From contig NZ_BSUM01000001.1 in NCBI RefSeq assembly GCF_030161595.1, positions 2,356,001 through 2,420,000 of the forward strand: a stretch of DNA of 64,000 nucleotides, given 5' to 3'. Source of the DNA: Litorihabitans aurantiacus. Lineage in GTDB: Bacteria; Actinomycetota; Actinomycetes; Actinomycetales; Beutenbergiaceae. The position numbers and the translations under genes are program-made. This document shows, one piece after another, positions 1 through 9,215 of the stretch. The stretch's first letter is position 1, and every line of letters begins with the position of its first letter. Under the pieces are notes generated by a model. The model was not told the DNA's origin. It searched no databases and was given only the letters and a program-made list of their open reading frames with translations.

Positions 1-687
1 CAGCAGCTCCTGGACGACGTCGGGCACGAGCTGCGCACCCCGCTGACCGTCGTGCGGGGTCACCTCGAGCTGATGGACCCCGCCGACGTCGAGGACGCGG
101 GCGCGACGCGCGACCTCGCGCTGGACGAGCTCGACCGGATGTACCGGCTCGTGGACGACCTCATGACGATCGCCCGGTCCGAGCGCCCGGACTTCGTCGC
201 GCCGCGGCCGTGCGACGTCGCCGGGCTGACCGACGACGTCCTGTCGAAGGCACGCAGCCTCGGGGAGCGGCGGTGGCGGCTCGACGCGCTCGCGGAGGGC
301 GAGGCGTCGATCGACCCGCAGCGCGTCACGCAGGCCCTGCTGCAGCTCGCGTCGAACGCCGTGCGCTACTCGGCGGCCCACACGACCATCGGCATCGGTT
401 CGGCGTGGACCGGCGACGACCTCGAGCTCTGGGTGCGCGACGAGGGGACCGGCATCCCGGACGAGGAGCAGGAGCTCGTCTTCCGGCGGTTCGAGCGCGG
501 CAGCACCGCGACCGCCGACTCCACGGGCCTCGGGCTCTCGATCGTCGCCTCGATCGCCCGCGCGCACGGCGGGGAGGCCCGGATGGCCAGCGCCCCCGGC
601 CGCGGGACGACCGTGACGATCGTGCTCCCCGACGTGCGCGGCGGGACGACCGAGATCCCCGTCGTCGGACGGGAGGGCACCGCATGA
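1..687 (+). CDS. Sensor histidine kinase, C-terminal part (cut by window start)
   Basis: The reading frame is open from the first base, so the N-terminal sensor and membrane part lies outside the window. The visible part starts in the dimerisation/phosphoacceptor helix (H-box GHELRTPLT, the His being the autophosphorylation site). It continues with a HATPase_c domain: N-box LASNAVRYS, G1 box DEGTGIPDEE and G2 box GLGLSIV, all intact. The stop overlaps the start of the response regulator gene by four bases (ATGA), so the two are translationally coupled and the kinase very probably phosphorylates that regulator. The stimulus cannot be told from this fragment. Confidence 0.95.
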   Translation, partial: QQLLDDVGHELRTPLTVVRGHLELMDPADVEDAGATRDLALDELDRMYRLVDDLMTIARSERPDFVAPRPCDVAGLTDDVLSKARSLGERRWRLDALAEGEASIDPQRVTQALLQLASNAVRYSAAHTTIGIGSAWTGDDLELWVRDEGTGIPDEEQELVFRRFERGSTATADSTGLGLSIVASIARAHGGEARMASAPGRGTTVTIVLPDVRGGTTEIPVVGREGTA

Positions 688-1352
688 GCCAGATTCTCGT
701 CGTGGAGGACTCCGAGCGCATCGCGTCGTTCGTCGCCAAGGGCCTGCGGGCCGCGGGGCACACCCCGACCATCGTGGGCACGGCGCGCGCCGCGCTCGAC
801 GCCGCGCTCACCGGTGCCTACGACCTCATGGTGCTCGACCTCGGGCTGCCCGACGGCGACGGCATGGACGTCGCGGCCGCCGTCCGCGCCCAGGGCTCGG
901 GCATGGCGATCATCATCCTGACGGCGCGCGACTCCGTCACCGACACGGTCGCCGGCCTCGAGGGCGGCGCCGACGACTACATGGCGAAACCGTTCCGGTT
1001 CGAGGAGCTGCTGGCGCGCGTGCGCCTGCGGCTGCGCGACGCCGGCGAGGCCGACGACGGCGCCTCCTCCACCGTCCTGCGGCACGGGGACGTCAGCCTC
1101 GACCTGCGCTCCCGACGGGCCCGCGTGCGCGAGGTCGAGGTCGAGCTGTCCGCGCGCGAGTTCGCGCTCGCCGAGACGTTCCTGCGCCACCCGGGGCAGG
1201 TCCTCAGCCGCGAGCAGCTGCTCTCGCGGGTGTGGGGCTACGACTTCGACCCCGGGTCGAACGTGGTCGACGTCTACGTGCGCTACCTGCGGCGCAAGCT
1301 GGGCACCGAGACCGTCACGACCGTGCGCGGCATGGGGTACCGCTTCGGTTGA
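684..1352 (+). CDS. OmpR/PhoB-family response regulator
   Basis: 222 aa, the usual length for the family. The receiver domain (about 1-115) has the acidic pair E8/D9, the phosphoacceptor Asp52 in VLDLGLPDGDG, the conserved Thr in ILTARDS and the Lys in YMAKPF. The C-terminal winged helix (about 130-222) has the recognition region typical of OmpR regulators (SNVVDVYVRYLRRKL, then TVRGMGYRF). It acts as a DNA-binding transcription factor controlled by the kinase encoded immediately upstream, with which it overlaps by 4 bp. The target genes are unknown; the following deaminase gene seems to have its own promoter. Confidence 0.95.
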   Translation: MSQILVVEDSERIASFVAKGLRAAGHTPTIVGTARAALDAALTGAYDLMVLDLGLPDGDGMDVAAAVRAQGSGMAIIILTARDSVTDTVAGLEGGADDYMAKPFRFEELLARVRLRLRDAGEADDGASSTVLRHGDVSLDLRSRRARVREVEVELSAREFALAETFLRHPGQVLSREQLLSRVWGYDFDPGSNVVDVYVRYLRRKLGTETVTTVRGMGYRFG

Positions 1353-1396
1353 GCGGTCCGGGTCGCTCCGGGGCGGGTCGGGTCGGGCGGGCTGCC

Positions 1397-1402
1397 TAGA
1401 CT
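1397..1402 (+). promoter_or_regulatory. -10 element (TAGACT) of the adenosine deaminase gene
   Basis: TAGACT fits the actinobacterial -10 consensus TANNNT and ends 7 bases before the ATG at 1410. Transcription would then begin at or next to the start codon, giving a leaderless mRNA. No convincing -35 hexamer is seen. This is inference from position and consensus only. Confidence 0.4.
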
Positions 1403-1409
1403 CGAGCGG

Positions 1410-2468
1410 ATGCGTGACCTCGCGGCGCTCCCCAAGGCGCACCTGCACCTGCACTTCACGGGCTCGATGCGCCCGGCCACGCTCGCCGAGCTCGCCGAGG
1501 CGCAGGGCGTCCGGGTGCCTGCGGCCCTGCTCGACGGCGTCCCCGACGTCCCGGCGGACGTGCGCGGCTGGTTCCGGTTCCAGCGCCTGTACGAGGCGGC
1601 CCGCGCCGTCGTGCGCACCGAGGGCGCGATGCGGCGGGTGCTGCGCGAGGCGGTCGAGGACGACGCCGCGGAGGGGTCCCGGCGCCTGGAGATCCAGGTC
1701 GACCCGACGTCCTACGCCCCGCACGTGGGCGGGCTCGTCCCGGCGCTGGAGATCGTGCTCGACGAGGCGCGCGCCGCCCAGGATGCGACGGGCGTGTCGG
1801 TGGGCGTCGTCGTCGCCGCCTCGCGCATGCGCCACCCGATGGAGGCCCGCACGCTCGCGCGGCTGGCCGCCCGGTACGCGGGGGACGGACCGGGGCGGGT
1901 GGTCGGCTTCGGGCTGTCCAACGACGAGCGGCGCGGTGACACGGAGCAGTTCGCCCCGGCGTTCGCGATCGCGGCACGTGCCGGGCTGCCCGGCGTCCCG
2001 CACGGCGGTGAGCTCCTCGGGCCCGGACACGTGCGCGACGTCGTGACGCACCTGCACCCGCGCCGCCTCGGTCACGGCGTGCGGGCGAGCGAGGACCCCG
2101 CGCTCCTGGCGGAGCTCGCGGCGGCCGGGGTGGCGTGCGAGGTCTGCCCGGCGTCGAACGTCTCGCTGGGCGTGTACCGCGAGAGCCGCCAGGTCCCGCT
2201 CGCGACGCTGCTGGCGGCCGGGGTGCCGGTGGCGCTCGGGGCGGACGACCCGCTGCTGTTCGGCACGCGGCTCGTGGCCCAGTACGACGCCGCCCGCGCC
2301 GTCCACGGCCTCGACGACACCGCGCTCGCCGGACTCGCGCGCGACTCGGTCTCGGCGAGCCTCGCACCCGAGGCGGACCGCCGCCGCTGGCTCGGGGAGA
2401 TCGACGCGTGGGTGGGCGGCGCTACTGTGCCAGGCGGCGCACCAGCGGCAGCCGCCGCGGCGCGGTGA
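1410..2468 (+). CDS. Adenosine deaminase family protein
   Basis: 352 aa, a normal length for adenosine/adenine deaminases (hydrolytic deamination of adenosine to inosine, purine salvage, cytoplasmic). Metal- and substrate-binding motifs are in order: HLHLHFTGS near residue 12 (zinc His pair), PHGGE near 195 (the Glu is the proton donor), RLGHGVRASEDP near 215, the CPASN motif, and GADDPLLFGT near 275 (zinc and catalytic Asp). The sequence does not settle whether adenosine, adenine or another aminopurine is the substrate. The last 47 bp overlap the 3' end of the convergently transcribed ABC permease gene. Confidence 0.9.
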   Translation: MRDLAALPKAHLHLHFTGSMRPATLAELAEAQGVRVPAALLDGVPDVPADVRGWFRFQRLYEAARAVVRTEGAMRRVLREAVEDDAAEGSRRLEIQVDPTSYAPHVGGLVPALEIVLDEARAAQDATGVSVGVVVAASRMRHPMEARTLARLAARYAGDGPGRVVGFGLSNDERRGDTEQFAPAFAIAARAGLPGVPHGGELLGPGHVRDVVTHLHPRRLGHGVRASEDPALLAELAAAGVACEVCPASNVSLGVYRESRQVPLATLLAAGVPVALGADDPLLFGTRLVAQYDAARAVHGLDDTALAGLARDSVSASLAPEADRRRWLGEIDAWVGGATVPGGAPAAAAAAR

Positions 2469-5196
2469 GCCAGGCGCCGGCCACGGCCAGCAGCGGCAGG
2501 GCGAGGGTGACGAGCGCGAGCCACAGCCACGGCACCTCCACCCCGGGCACCGGGAGGCCGGCCGCGCGGAGCTGCTGCGCCGCCCATCCCTGCTGGAGCA
2601 GCGAGATGCTCAGCACGACTCCGAGGACCAGTCCCAGCACGACGCCGACGCCGACCCCCAGGACGGCGACGACGGCGGCCTGCGCACCGCTCACGGCGCG
2701 CCCGACCCGCCGGGTGGCACCGACCGCGGCCAGCGTGGCGAGATCGGGCCGCGTCTCGGCGGCCGCGAGACCGATGCTGACCCAGGTCGCCCCCAGCGCC
2801 ACGACCGAGGCGATGCCGAGCAGCACGAGCACGACGACGTCGCTGGGCTGCCGGGGCGGCGGCTGGACCGAGACGGACGCCTGCGACGTCTCGCCGCGCA
2901 CCAGGTCGGCCCACGCGGGGTCGTAGTCGGCGTCGACCTGGGCCACGGCCCCCACCGGGACCGAGATCAGGCCGGGGGTCTCCTCGACCAGCGTCGCCGG
3001 CAGGATCGGCGGCGCGCCCGGCTGCCACGTCTGCACGTGGGCGGGCGCCACGAGCACGATCGGCGCCGTGTCGTCGGGCAGGCCGGGTCCGGCCACGCTG
3101 ATCTCGACGTGCGCCGTCCCGTCGTCCCACACGTCGTCCTCGCGGCTCACGACGATCGACCCCTGCGCCAGGGCGGCCGCGGCGGCGGCGCCCTCCTCGC
3201 CGAAGCCGAGCAGCGCCGTCGAGGTCCCGTCGTCGACGACCGAGTCCCCCGCGCCCGGGCGGTACCACGACATGCCGTAGGAGACCCCGGCGCAGCGTGG
3301 GTCGCCGGCGGCGGCCTCGACCAGCTCGGCGAAGTCCGCCTCCGAACCGTCGTAGCCCTCGGTCGGGCAGGCGCGCTCCGGCCGGGCCTGGGACCGCGCG
3401 CCGACCCACCCCTCGGCGGGCAGGTCGGGCACCGTCAGGAGGTGGACCGTGGCGCTGCCCGCGACGTCGAGCACGTCCGCGGTCCGGGCGAGCCCGCTCT
3501 CGACCGCCAGCGCGACGGCGTCGTCGGCCAGCTGCGTCGGCCGGCCGTCGACCCAGACGTCGGGGGCGCGCAGCAGCACCGTCCCGACCCCGACGTCGGA
3601 GGACCACGACGCGGCCTGCACCCTCGCGTCGGAGACGAAGTAGACGGAGGCCGCCGTGGCCGCGGCGACCGCCGCCAGCACCGCGGCGACGGCCGGCACG
3701 GTGCGGCTGCGCTGGCGGACGGCGTCGCGCAGCGCGAACCGTCCCGCCGGGCCGAGCCGCGGCGCGAGGCGGGCCACCAGCGTGAGCAGGCCGCCCGCCG
3801 CGAGGACGACGCCGAGCTCCAGCACCAGCACTCCCCCGGCCAGGGTGACCGCGTGGTCGCGGAGACCACCCACCAGGGCGACGAGCGTGCCGCCCGCCGC
3901 GAGCGCCACCCCGATCCAGGGGGTCCGTCGCCGCGGCGCGGCCTCCGAGCGCCGTCCGGCCAGCGCCGCCGCCACGTCGATGCGCGCCGTCGTGCGCGAG
4001 GGGAACCACGAGGCCAGCGCCGCCAGGACCGTCGCGAGAGCGACGGCGGCCGGCACCACCCACCACGGGACGAGGAACGCCGGCATCGGGTGGCCCGCCA
4101 CCCGCAGGACGAGCCCGACGAGTGCGGCCACCCCGAGTCCCGCCGCTGCCCCCAGGACCCCCGCCGTCGCCCCGATCACGACGCCCGACGCCAGCACGAT
4201 CCGCCGCAGGTCGCGACGGTCACCGCCCGCGGCACCGACGAGCGCGAGCTGGCGGACCTGACGCCGCGCACCGACGGCGAACGCGGGACCGATCAGCAGC
4301 ACCACCTCGACCACGGCGATGGCCGCGACCGCCGCGCCGGCGCCGAGCGTCGTCCGGTCGACGTACCCCGCACCGCCCCCGGGGAACGCGGTGTGGAAGG
4401 GCACCTCCGCGCGGTTCGGCGGGTGCAGCGCCACGGACCGGCTGTCGACCTCGGTGCCGATGGCGTTCAGCGCCACGACGTCCTCCCACCTGACGGGGCG
4501 GTCGCCGAGGACGAACCAGCGCGACGGTCCCCGTCCGCTCGCGGGGTTCGCGGGGCTCGCGGCGCTCGCGGCGTCCGCGGCGGTCGGCACCACGACGGCG
4601 GCGTCCGGCAGGTTGCGGACGTCGAGCAGCCCCACGACGGTGACCTGCGCGCCGTCCAGGTCCACCACGTCCCCGACGTCGACCCGCAGCCGTTGCGCGA
4701 CGTCGGGGGAGAGCGCGGCCTCGCGCGCGGTCGTCGGCAGCCGGCCCTCACGCACCGTGTAGACCTGGGCGACGGCGTCCGCCTCGAGGAACGTGACCGA
4801 CGTCAGGCCGATGTCCCGCTCCCCCGCGCCGACAGCCAGCGACTCGACGCGGACGGGAGCCACGTCCTGCTCCGGGATCCCCAGCGTCTCGGCGACGGCC
4901 CGTGTCGAGGGGTCGCGACCGCCGTCGTCGGCCCCCACCGTCCCTCCCGAGCGCAGGTCGGGCGTCTGGTGGTAGGTGCACCCGCCGCACCCCACGTCCC
5001 GGACCACGGCCTGCGCCGTCGGGCCCGCCTGCGCGACGAAGCGCGTCAGCGGCGTGCCGAGGGTGGAGAGCAGGAACGTCGCGAGGAAGACGCCCGCCAC
5101 GACGGGCAGGGCGACCATCGCCGTCGCGATCCAGGTCCGCCTCCGGTGGCGCCAGGCGTCGCGCCGCGCCATCCGCAGCGCCACGCGCCAGCGCAC
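2422..5196 (-). CDS. FtsX-like ABC transporter permease
   Basis: 924 aa starting at GTG. An N-terminal membrane anchor (about residues 20-45) is followed by a large extracytoplasmic domain, then a group of membrane helices with a basic loop (about 300-500). A second extracytoplasmic segment and C-terminal helices follow. This duplicated FtsX arrangement is that of MacB/LolCE-type or antimicrobial-peptide exporters, which work mechanically from the membrane. The ATPase gene lies 76 bp upstream on the same strand and a PadR regulator precedes that, so all three probably form one transcript. The substrate is unknown. The 3' end overlaps the adenosine deaminase gene in antisense. Confidence 0.9.
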   Translation of the reverse strand: MRWRVALRMARRDAWRHRRRTWIATAMVALPVVAGVFLATFLLSTLGTPLTRFVAQAGPTAQAVVRDVGCGGCTYHQTPDLRSGGTVGADDGGRDPSTRAVAETLGIPEQDVAPVRVESLAVGAGERDIGLTSVTFLEADAVAQVYTVREGRLPTTAREAALSPDVAQRLRVDVGDVVDLDGAQVTVVGLLDVRNLPDAAVVVPTAADAASAASPANPASGRGPSRWFVLGDRPVRWEDVVALNAIGTEVDSRSVALHPPNRAEVPFHTAFPGGGAGYVDRTTLGAGAAVAAIAVVEVVLLIGPAFAVGARRQVRQLALVGAAGGDRRDLRRIVLASGVVIGATAGVLGAAAGLGVAALVGLVLRVAGHPMPAFLVPWWVVPAAVALATVLAALASWFPSRTTARIDVAAALAGRRSEAAPRRRTPWIGVALAAGGTLVALVGGLRDHAVTLAGGVLVLELGVVLAAGGLLTLVARLAPRLGPAGRFALRDAVRQRSRTVPAVAAVLAAVAAATAASVYFVSDARVQAASWSSDVGVGTVLLRAPDVWVDGRPTQLADDAVALAVESGLARTADVLDVAGSATVHLLTVPDLPAEGWVGARSQARPERACPTEGYDGSEADFAELVEAAAGDPRCAGVSYGMSWYRPGAGDSVVDDGTSTALLGFGEEGAAAAAALAQGSIVVSREDDVWDDGTAHVEISVAGPGLPDDTAPIVLVAPAHVQTWQPGAPPILPATLVEETPGLISVPVGAVAQVDADYDPAWADLVRGETSQASVSVQPPPRQPSDVVVLVLLGIASVVALGATWVSIGLAAAETRPDLATLAAVGATRRVGRAVSGAQAAVVAVLGVGVGVVLGLVLGVVLSISLLQQGWAAQQLRAAGLPVPGVEVPWLWLALVTLALPLLAVAGAWLTAPRRLPLVRRLAQ

Positions 5197-5272
5197 GACC
5201 CACGCGGTGAGTCCGCTGCGTCTCCGCCCGCGGTGGGTGTGCGTGACCGTCTCCCCTCACCACCATCTCGGC

Positions 5273-6091
5273 TCAGTCGCCGAGGTCGTCGGTCGAGGAG
5301 CCGGAGCGCCCGGACCGCGCGCCCACGAGGAGGTCGCTCGCGCGGTCGTCGCGGTCCGCGTCGACGACGACACCGTCCCGCAGGTAGACGGTCCGGTCCG
5401 CCCAGGCCGCGAACCGGGGGTCGTGCGTCACGAGGAGACCGGCGGCGCCGGCGTCGACGCGCTGACGCAGCACCCGCATGATCGTCTCGCCGGTGTGGCT
5501 GTCCAGGGCGCCGGTGGGCTCGTCCGCCAGCACCAGGCGGCGCGGACCCACCAGGGCGCGCGCGATCGCCACGCGCTGCTGCTGTCCGCCCGACATCTCC
5601 TCGGGAAAGCGTTCCGCGAGCTCGACGACGCCGACCTCCGCCAGCGCCGATCGCGCCTCGCGCCGCGCCTCCCGCACCGCCACGCCGTCGAGCTCGCGCG
5701 GCAGGGCGACGTTCTCGACGGCCGTCAGTGCCGGGATCAGGTTGAGGTCCTGGAAGACGTAGCCCACGCGGCGGCGGCGGAGCGCGGCGCGGCCGGTCGC
5801 GTCGAGGGCGGACAGGACGTCGCGCCCGAGCCTGACCTCCCCCGACGACGGGGTGTCCAGCCCGCCCGCGAGGTTCAGGAGCGTCGACTTCCCCGACCCC
5901 GAGGGCCCCATGACGGCCACGAGCTCGCCCAGGCGCACCGCCAGGTCGGCCTCGCGCAGCGCGACGACGCGGCGCTCGCCCTCGCCGTGCACCCGCGTGA
6001 CGCCTGTCAGCTCGAGGATGACCGGGGAGGTCTCGTCCGAGCCGTCGGGTTCCGGACCCGAGTGCCGGCCCGCGGCGCGGCGACCGATCAC
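5273..6091 (-). CDS. ABC transporter ATP-binding protein (LolD/MacB type)
   Basis: 272 aa. All ATPase motifs are present: Walker A GPSGSGKST, Q-loop (VFQDLNLIP), signature SGGQQQR, Walker B LVLADEPTGALD and the H-loop LLVTHD. The GTG start at 6091 is chosen because it overlaps the stop of the padR gene (GTGA) and lies about 25 residues ahead of the first conserved strand (VILELTGV). It powers the FtsX-like permease encoded just downstream. The N-terminal extension and C-terminal tail are low-complexity. Confidence 0.92.
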   Translation of the reverse strand: MIGRRAAGRHSGPEPDGSDETSPVILELTGVTRVHGEGERRVVALREADLAVRLGELVAVMGPSGSGKSTLLNLAGGLDTPSSGEVRLGRDVLSALDATGRAALRRRRVGYVFQDLNLIPALTAVENVALPRELDGVAVREARREARSALAEVGVVELAERFPEEMSGGQQQRVAIARALVGPRRLVLADEPTGALDSHTGETIMRVLRQRVDAGAAGLLVTHDPRFAAWADRTVYLRDGVVVDADRDDRASDLLVGARSGRSGSSTDDLGD

Positions 6092-6735
6092 CGCGGGCCC
6101 CCGGTCCGGGTGGCGTCCTCCGCCTCGAGCGCGGACCGGACCGCGGACCCCGGTGCGGCCCCCTGCGCCGCACCGCGCCCCGCGCCAGCCGTCACCGGGA
6201 GCTCGCCGGCCCGCACCACCGTGGTCTCCACGTGGTCGAGCCAGCGCACCTCGGCCTCGGCCGTGAAGATCAGGTGGTCCAGCACGAGGCTCCAGGCCAG
6301 CTCGTCGCGCGTGGCCACGCGCTCGGGCTCCCGCGCCTTGAGGCGGGTGTAGTCGCGCAGCGCGCGCATTGACTCCACGCGCTGGCTCTGGACGACGTCC
6401 GCCACCGCCACGTCCGGAGCAGCGGCGGCGAGCGCCAGCTTGATGACGAGCTCGTCCCGGCCCGGGCTGGAGCGGGCGACCGGCTCGAGCCACCAGGCCT
6501 CCGCCTCGTCGTACCCGGCCTCGGTGAGCCGGTAGGGGTCGACGTCGCGCTCGCCGTATCCCTCCGGCACGTGCTCCACGACGCCGTCGCGCACCAGCCG
6601 CTGCAGCGTCGTGTAGACCTGGCCGATGTTGAGCGGCCACGTGCCGCCCGTGCGCGCGTCGAACTCCTTGCGCAGCTCGTAGACGCCCATCGGCCGCTCG
6701 GCCAGCAGGGCCACCAGTCCGTGTCGCACCGTCAT
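6088..6735 (-). CDS. PadR family transcriptional regulator
   Basis: 215 aa. An N-terminal winged helix-turn-helix of the PadR type (LVALLAERPMGVYELRKEF, then IGQVYTTLQRL and a wing) is followed by a C-terminal helical dimerisation domain (PadR_C / Vir-like), so it belongs to the longer PadR subfamily. It heads the operon with the ABC ATPase and permease, overlapping the ATPase start by 4 bp. By analogy with other padR-ABC operons it probably represses this operon and responds to the exported compound. No clear operator was identified upstream. Confidence 0.9.
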   Translation of the reverse strand: MTVRHGLVALLAERPMGVYELRKEFDARTGGTWPLNIGQVYTTLQRLVRDGVVEHVPEGYGERDVDPYRLTEAGYDEAEAWWLEPVARSSPGRDELVIKLALAAAAPDVAVADVVQSQRVESMRALRDYTRLKAREPERVATRDELAWSLVLDHLIFTAEAEVRWLDHVETTVVRAGELPVTAGAGRGAAQGAAPGSAVRSALEAEDATRTGGPR

Positions 6736-6832
6736 CGCGGGCCTCGTCGCTCCATGCCACGAGGTTACGCGGAAACCACCCCGAGACGATGACGCGAGCT
6801 CGCGGCGCGCCGCGAGCCGGCCGACGCGGGAC

Positions 6833-7962
6833 TCAGAGGGTGAGCCCGAGCAGCACCGGCTCCGGCTCGAGCGTCACGCCGAAGGCGGCCGCGACGCCGT
6901 CGCGCACCTCGCGAGCGAGCGTCACGACGTCGGCCGCGCGCGCACCGCCGCGGTTCGTCAGCGCGAGCGAGTGCTTGGTCGACAGAGCCGCGGGGCCGGG
7001 CAGCCCGTGCCCGCGCTCGAAGCCCGCGTGGGAGATGAGCCAGGCCGCTGAGGTCTTGACCGTCCCGGTGTCCCCCACGGGGAAGCGCGGCGCCTCGGGC
7101 GGGAGCGCGTCCGCCTGCGCGACCGGCAGGAGCGGGTTGGTGAAGAACGAGCCGGCGCTCCAGGTGTCGGGGTCGGCGGCGTCCAGCACCATGCCCTTGC
7201 CGCGCCGCAGACCCAGCACCGCCTCCCGCACCTCGACCGCCGGCACGCGCGCACCGACCTCGACGCCGAGCGTGCGCGCGAGCTCGGCGTAGCGCAGCGG
7301 CGCCGAGAGGGTCGCGTGCGGGAGCTGCAGGCCCACCTCCAGCACCACGTAGCGGGGGTGGGCGACCAGGCCCTGCCGTCCTCGTCCGCGGTGAAGGAGC
7401 GCTTCAGCAGCGACGTGCGGTAGCCCAGACCGAGCTCGGAGCGGGCGAACGTCCGCACGCGGGCGCGCGCCCGGTCCCAGGTCCGCACGAACGCCAGCAC
7501 GTCGCCGACCTCCTGCCCGTACGCACCGACGTTCTGCACGGGTGTCGCGCCCACGCTGCCGGGGATGCCGGACAGCGCCTCGATCCCGGACCACCCCTCC
7601 GCCACCGCGCGGACGACGACGTCGTCCCACACCTCGCCGGCCGGGACCACGACGTCGGCGCCGCCGCACGCCGAGGACTCGCGCACGGTGGTGCCGCGGC
7701 GGGCGTCGCGCACGACCACCCCGTCGAACGGGTCGTCGGACGCCAGCAGGTTGGACCCGCCGCCGAGCACGAGGACGGGGCGCCCTGCCTCGTCGGCCTC
7801 GCGGACGGCGGCGATCACCTCGACGTCGGTCCTCGCCTCCACCAGGTCGGCGAACGGGCCGCCGACCCGCATCGTCGTCAGGTCGGCGAGGCTCGTCGCG
7901 GACGACGGCGGTGCCACGCGGTCCGACGGCGCGGGCAGGGGGAGACTCTCGCACTCGCTCAC
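6833..7962 (-). CDS. murB: UDP-N-acetylmuramate dehydrogenase (frame broken near 7376)
   Basis: Cytoplasmic FAD enzyme reducing UDP-GlcNAc-enolpyruvate to UDP-MurNAc in peptidoglycan precursor synthesis. After repair it is 376 aa. The FAD-binding part shows TTMRVGGP near the N-terminus, VLGGGSNLL, and the [20 protein letters not shown] stretch. The C-terminal half has the proton-donor Ser in GSFFTNP and the [11 protein letters not shown] motif. The frame changes between FTADEDG and [10 protein letters not shown] at about 7371-7382; one extra C in the CC at 7376-7377 restores it. The GTG start at 7962 was taken because conserved sequence begins about 25 residues later. It is divergent from the LacI gene. 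Confidence 0.88.
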
Positions 7963-8121
7963 CCGGACGAGCCTACGACCTGCGCCCGGCCGCACCACGC
8001 GTCGATGGCTACTCCTCGGGCACCACTCCGCGGGCACCACGCGCCCCGCGGCGGCTAGGGTGGCCGGACCGCCGCCGGCCCCGCGGCCGCGGCGTGCCAC
8101 AGTCCCGCCCCAGGAGGTCGC

Positions 8122-9178
8122 GTGAGTCGTCCCCGCCGCGCCACGCTGGCCGACGTCGCACGCCTCGCCGGGGTCTCCGCCTCGACGGCGTCCCTCACGT
8201 TCTCGGGATCGGGTCCCGTCTCCCCCGCCACGCGCGAGCGCGTGCTGGCCGCCGCCCGCGAGCTCGGCTTCTCCGGCCCCGACCCGCTCGCGCGGTCGCT
8301 GCGCCGGGGGCGAGCGGCGTCGTCGGCGTCGTCACCTCCGAGCTCGCCTCGAGCTTCCGCGACCCGGTCAACGTCCGCACGCTCGACGGCCTGGCCGACG
8401 CGCTCGACGCGCACGACCTCGGCATGCTGCTCATCCGGGCCGGTGAGACGGGCGGGAGCGCGGACCTCGTGCGCCGGGGCGCGATGGACGCCGCCGTCGT
8501 CCTGCACCCGGTCGGCCGCGACGGCGGCGCCGGCAGCGTCGTGGACGTCATGAGCGAGCGCGGGATCGGCGTCGTGCTGCTGGAGTCCGTGGCGTCCGGC
8601 GCCGCCTCCGTGCGCATCGCCGACCGCACCGGCATGGCCGAGCTGGCCGGGCGGGTGCGCGACCTCGGGCACGAGCGCGTCGCCGTCGTCTCGCTCCCGT
8701 GGGGCCCGGGCGAGGAGGCCGGGTGGCGCGACGGCGCCGTCCCGGCCGACGCCTACCCCTTCTCCCTGCAGCGCATCAGCGGAATCCAGGACGCCGGGAT
8801 CGACCCGGTCGCGATCTGGGTGACGGCGGGTTCGCTCGTGGAGGAGGGGTTCGCGGCGGCGAAGGCGGTGCTGGCGCGCGAGGACCGGCCGACGGCGATC
8901 ATGGCGTGCTCGGACCTGCTGGCCGCGGGGGTGCTGCTCGCGGCGCGGGAGCTGGGGCTGTCCGTCCCCGGCGACCTGTCCGTCACGGGGTTCGACGGCG
9001 TGGACCTGCCGTGGCTCGCACCCGACGTCGTGGAGTCCGTGGAGCAGCCGGCGCGGCGCAAGGGCCAGCTCGCCGGTGAGGCCGCCGTCGCGCTGCTGGC
9101 GGGGGCGAACCGACGTCGGCCGAGCTCGAGGTCTGGCCGCGGCCCGGCACGACGCTCGGACCGGCTCCGACGAGCTAG
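8122..9178 (+). CDS. LacI family transcriptional regulator (two frame breaks)
   Basis: After repair 352 aa. The N-terminal LacI helix-turn-helix is clear (ATLADVARLAGVSASTAS, residues about 6-24) with the hinge helix region (LARSLRRG). A periplasmic-binding-protein-like effector domain follows, ending with ACSDLLAAGVLLAARELG and VTGFDGVDLPWLAP. The frame breaks at the G5 run 8306-8310 and again at the G5 run 9101-9105; a sixth G at each gives one continuous reading to the TAG at 9176-9178. GTG start. A TANNNT box (TAGGGT, 8056-8061) lies 60 bp upstream in the murB/lacI divergent region. The effector and targets are unknown. Confidence 0.85.
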
Positions 9179-9215
9179 GCGCGCTCGGAGCGGCCGGGTC
9201 CATCCGGTCAGTGGT

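Noticed and set aside
366-2306. Long open frame on the minus strand over the kinase, regulator and deaminase genes
   Set aside because: It is a shadow of the opposite strand in very GC-rich DNA: Arg/Gly/His/Asp-rich low-complexity translation with no domain, whereas the plus-strand genes have full sets of motifs.
5273-6760. 495-codon frame that seems to fuse a PadR region to the ABC ATPase
   Set aside because: The part upstream of 6091 is the padR gene read in the wrong frame (Arg/Gly-rich nonsense); the real padR frame ends at 6088 with a GTGA overlap.
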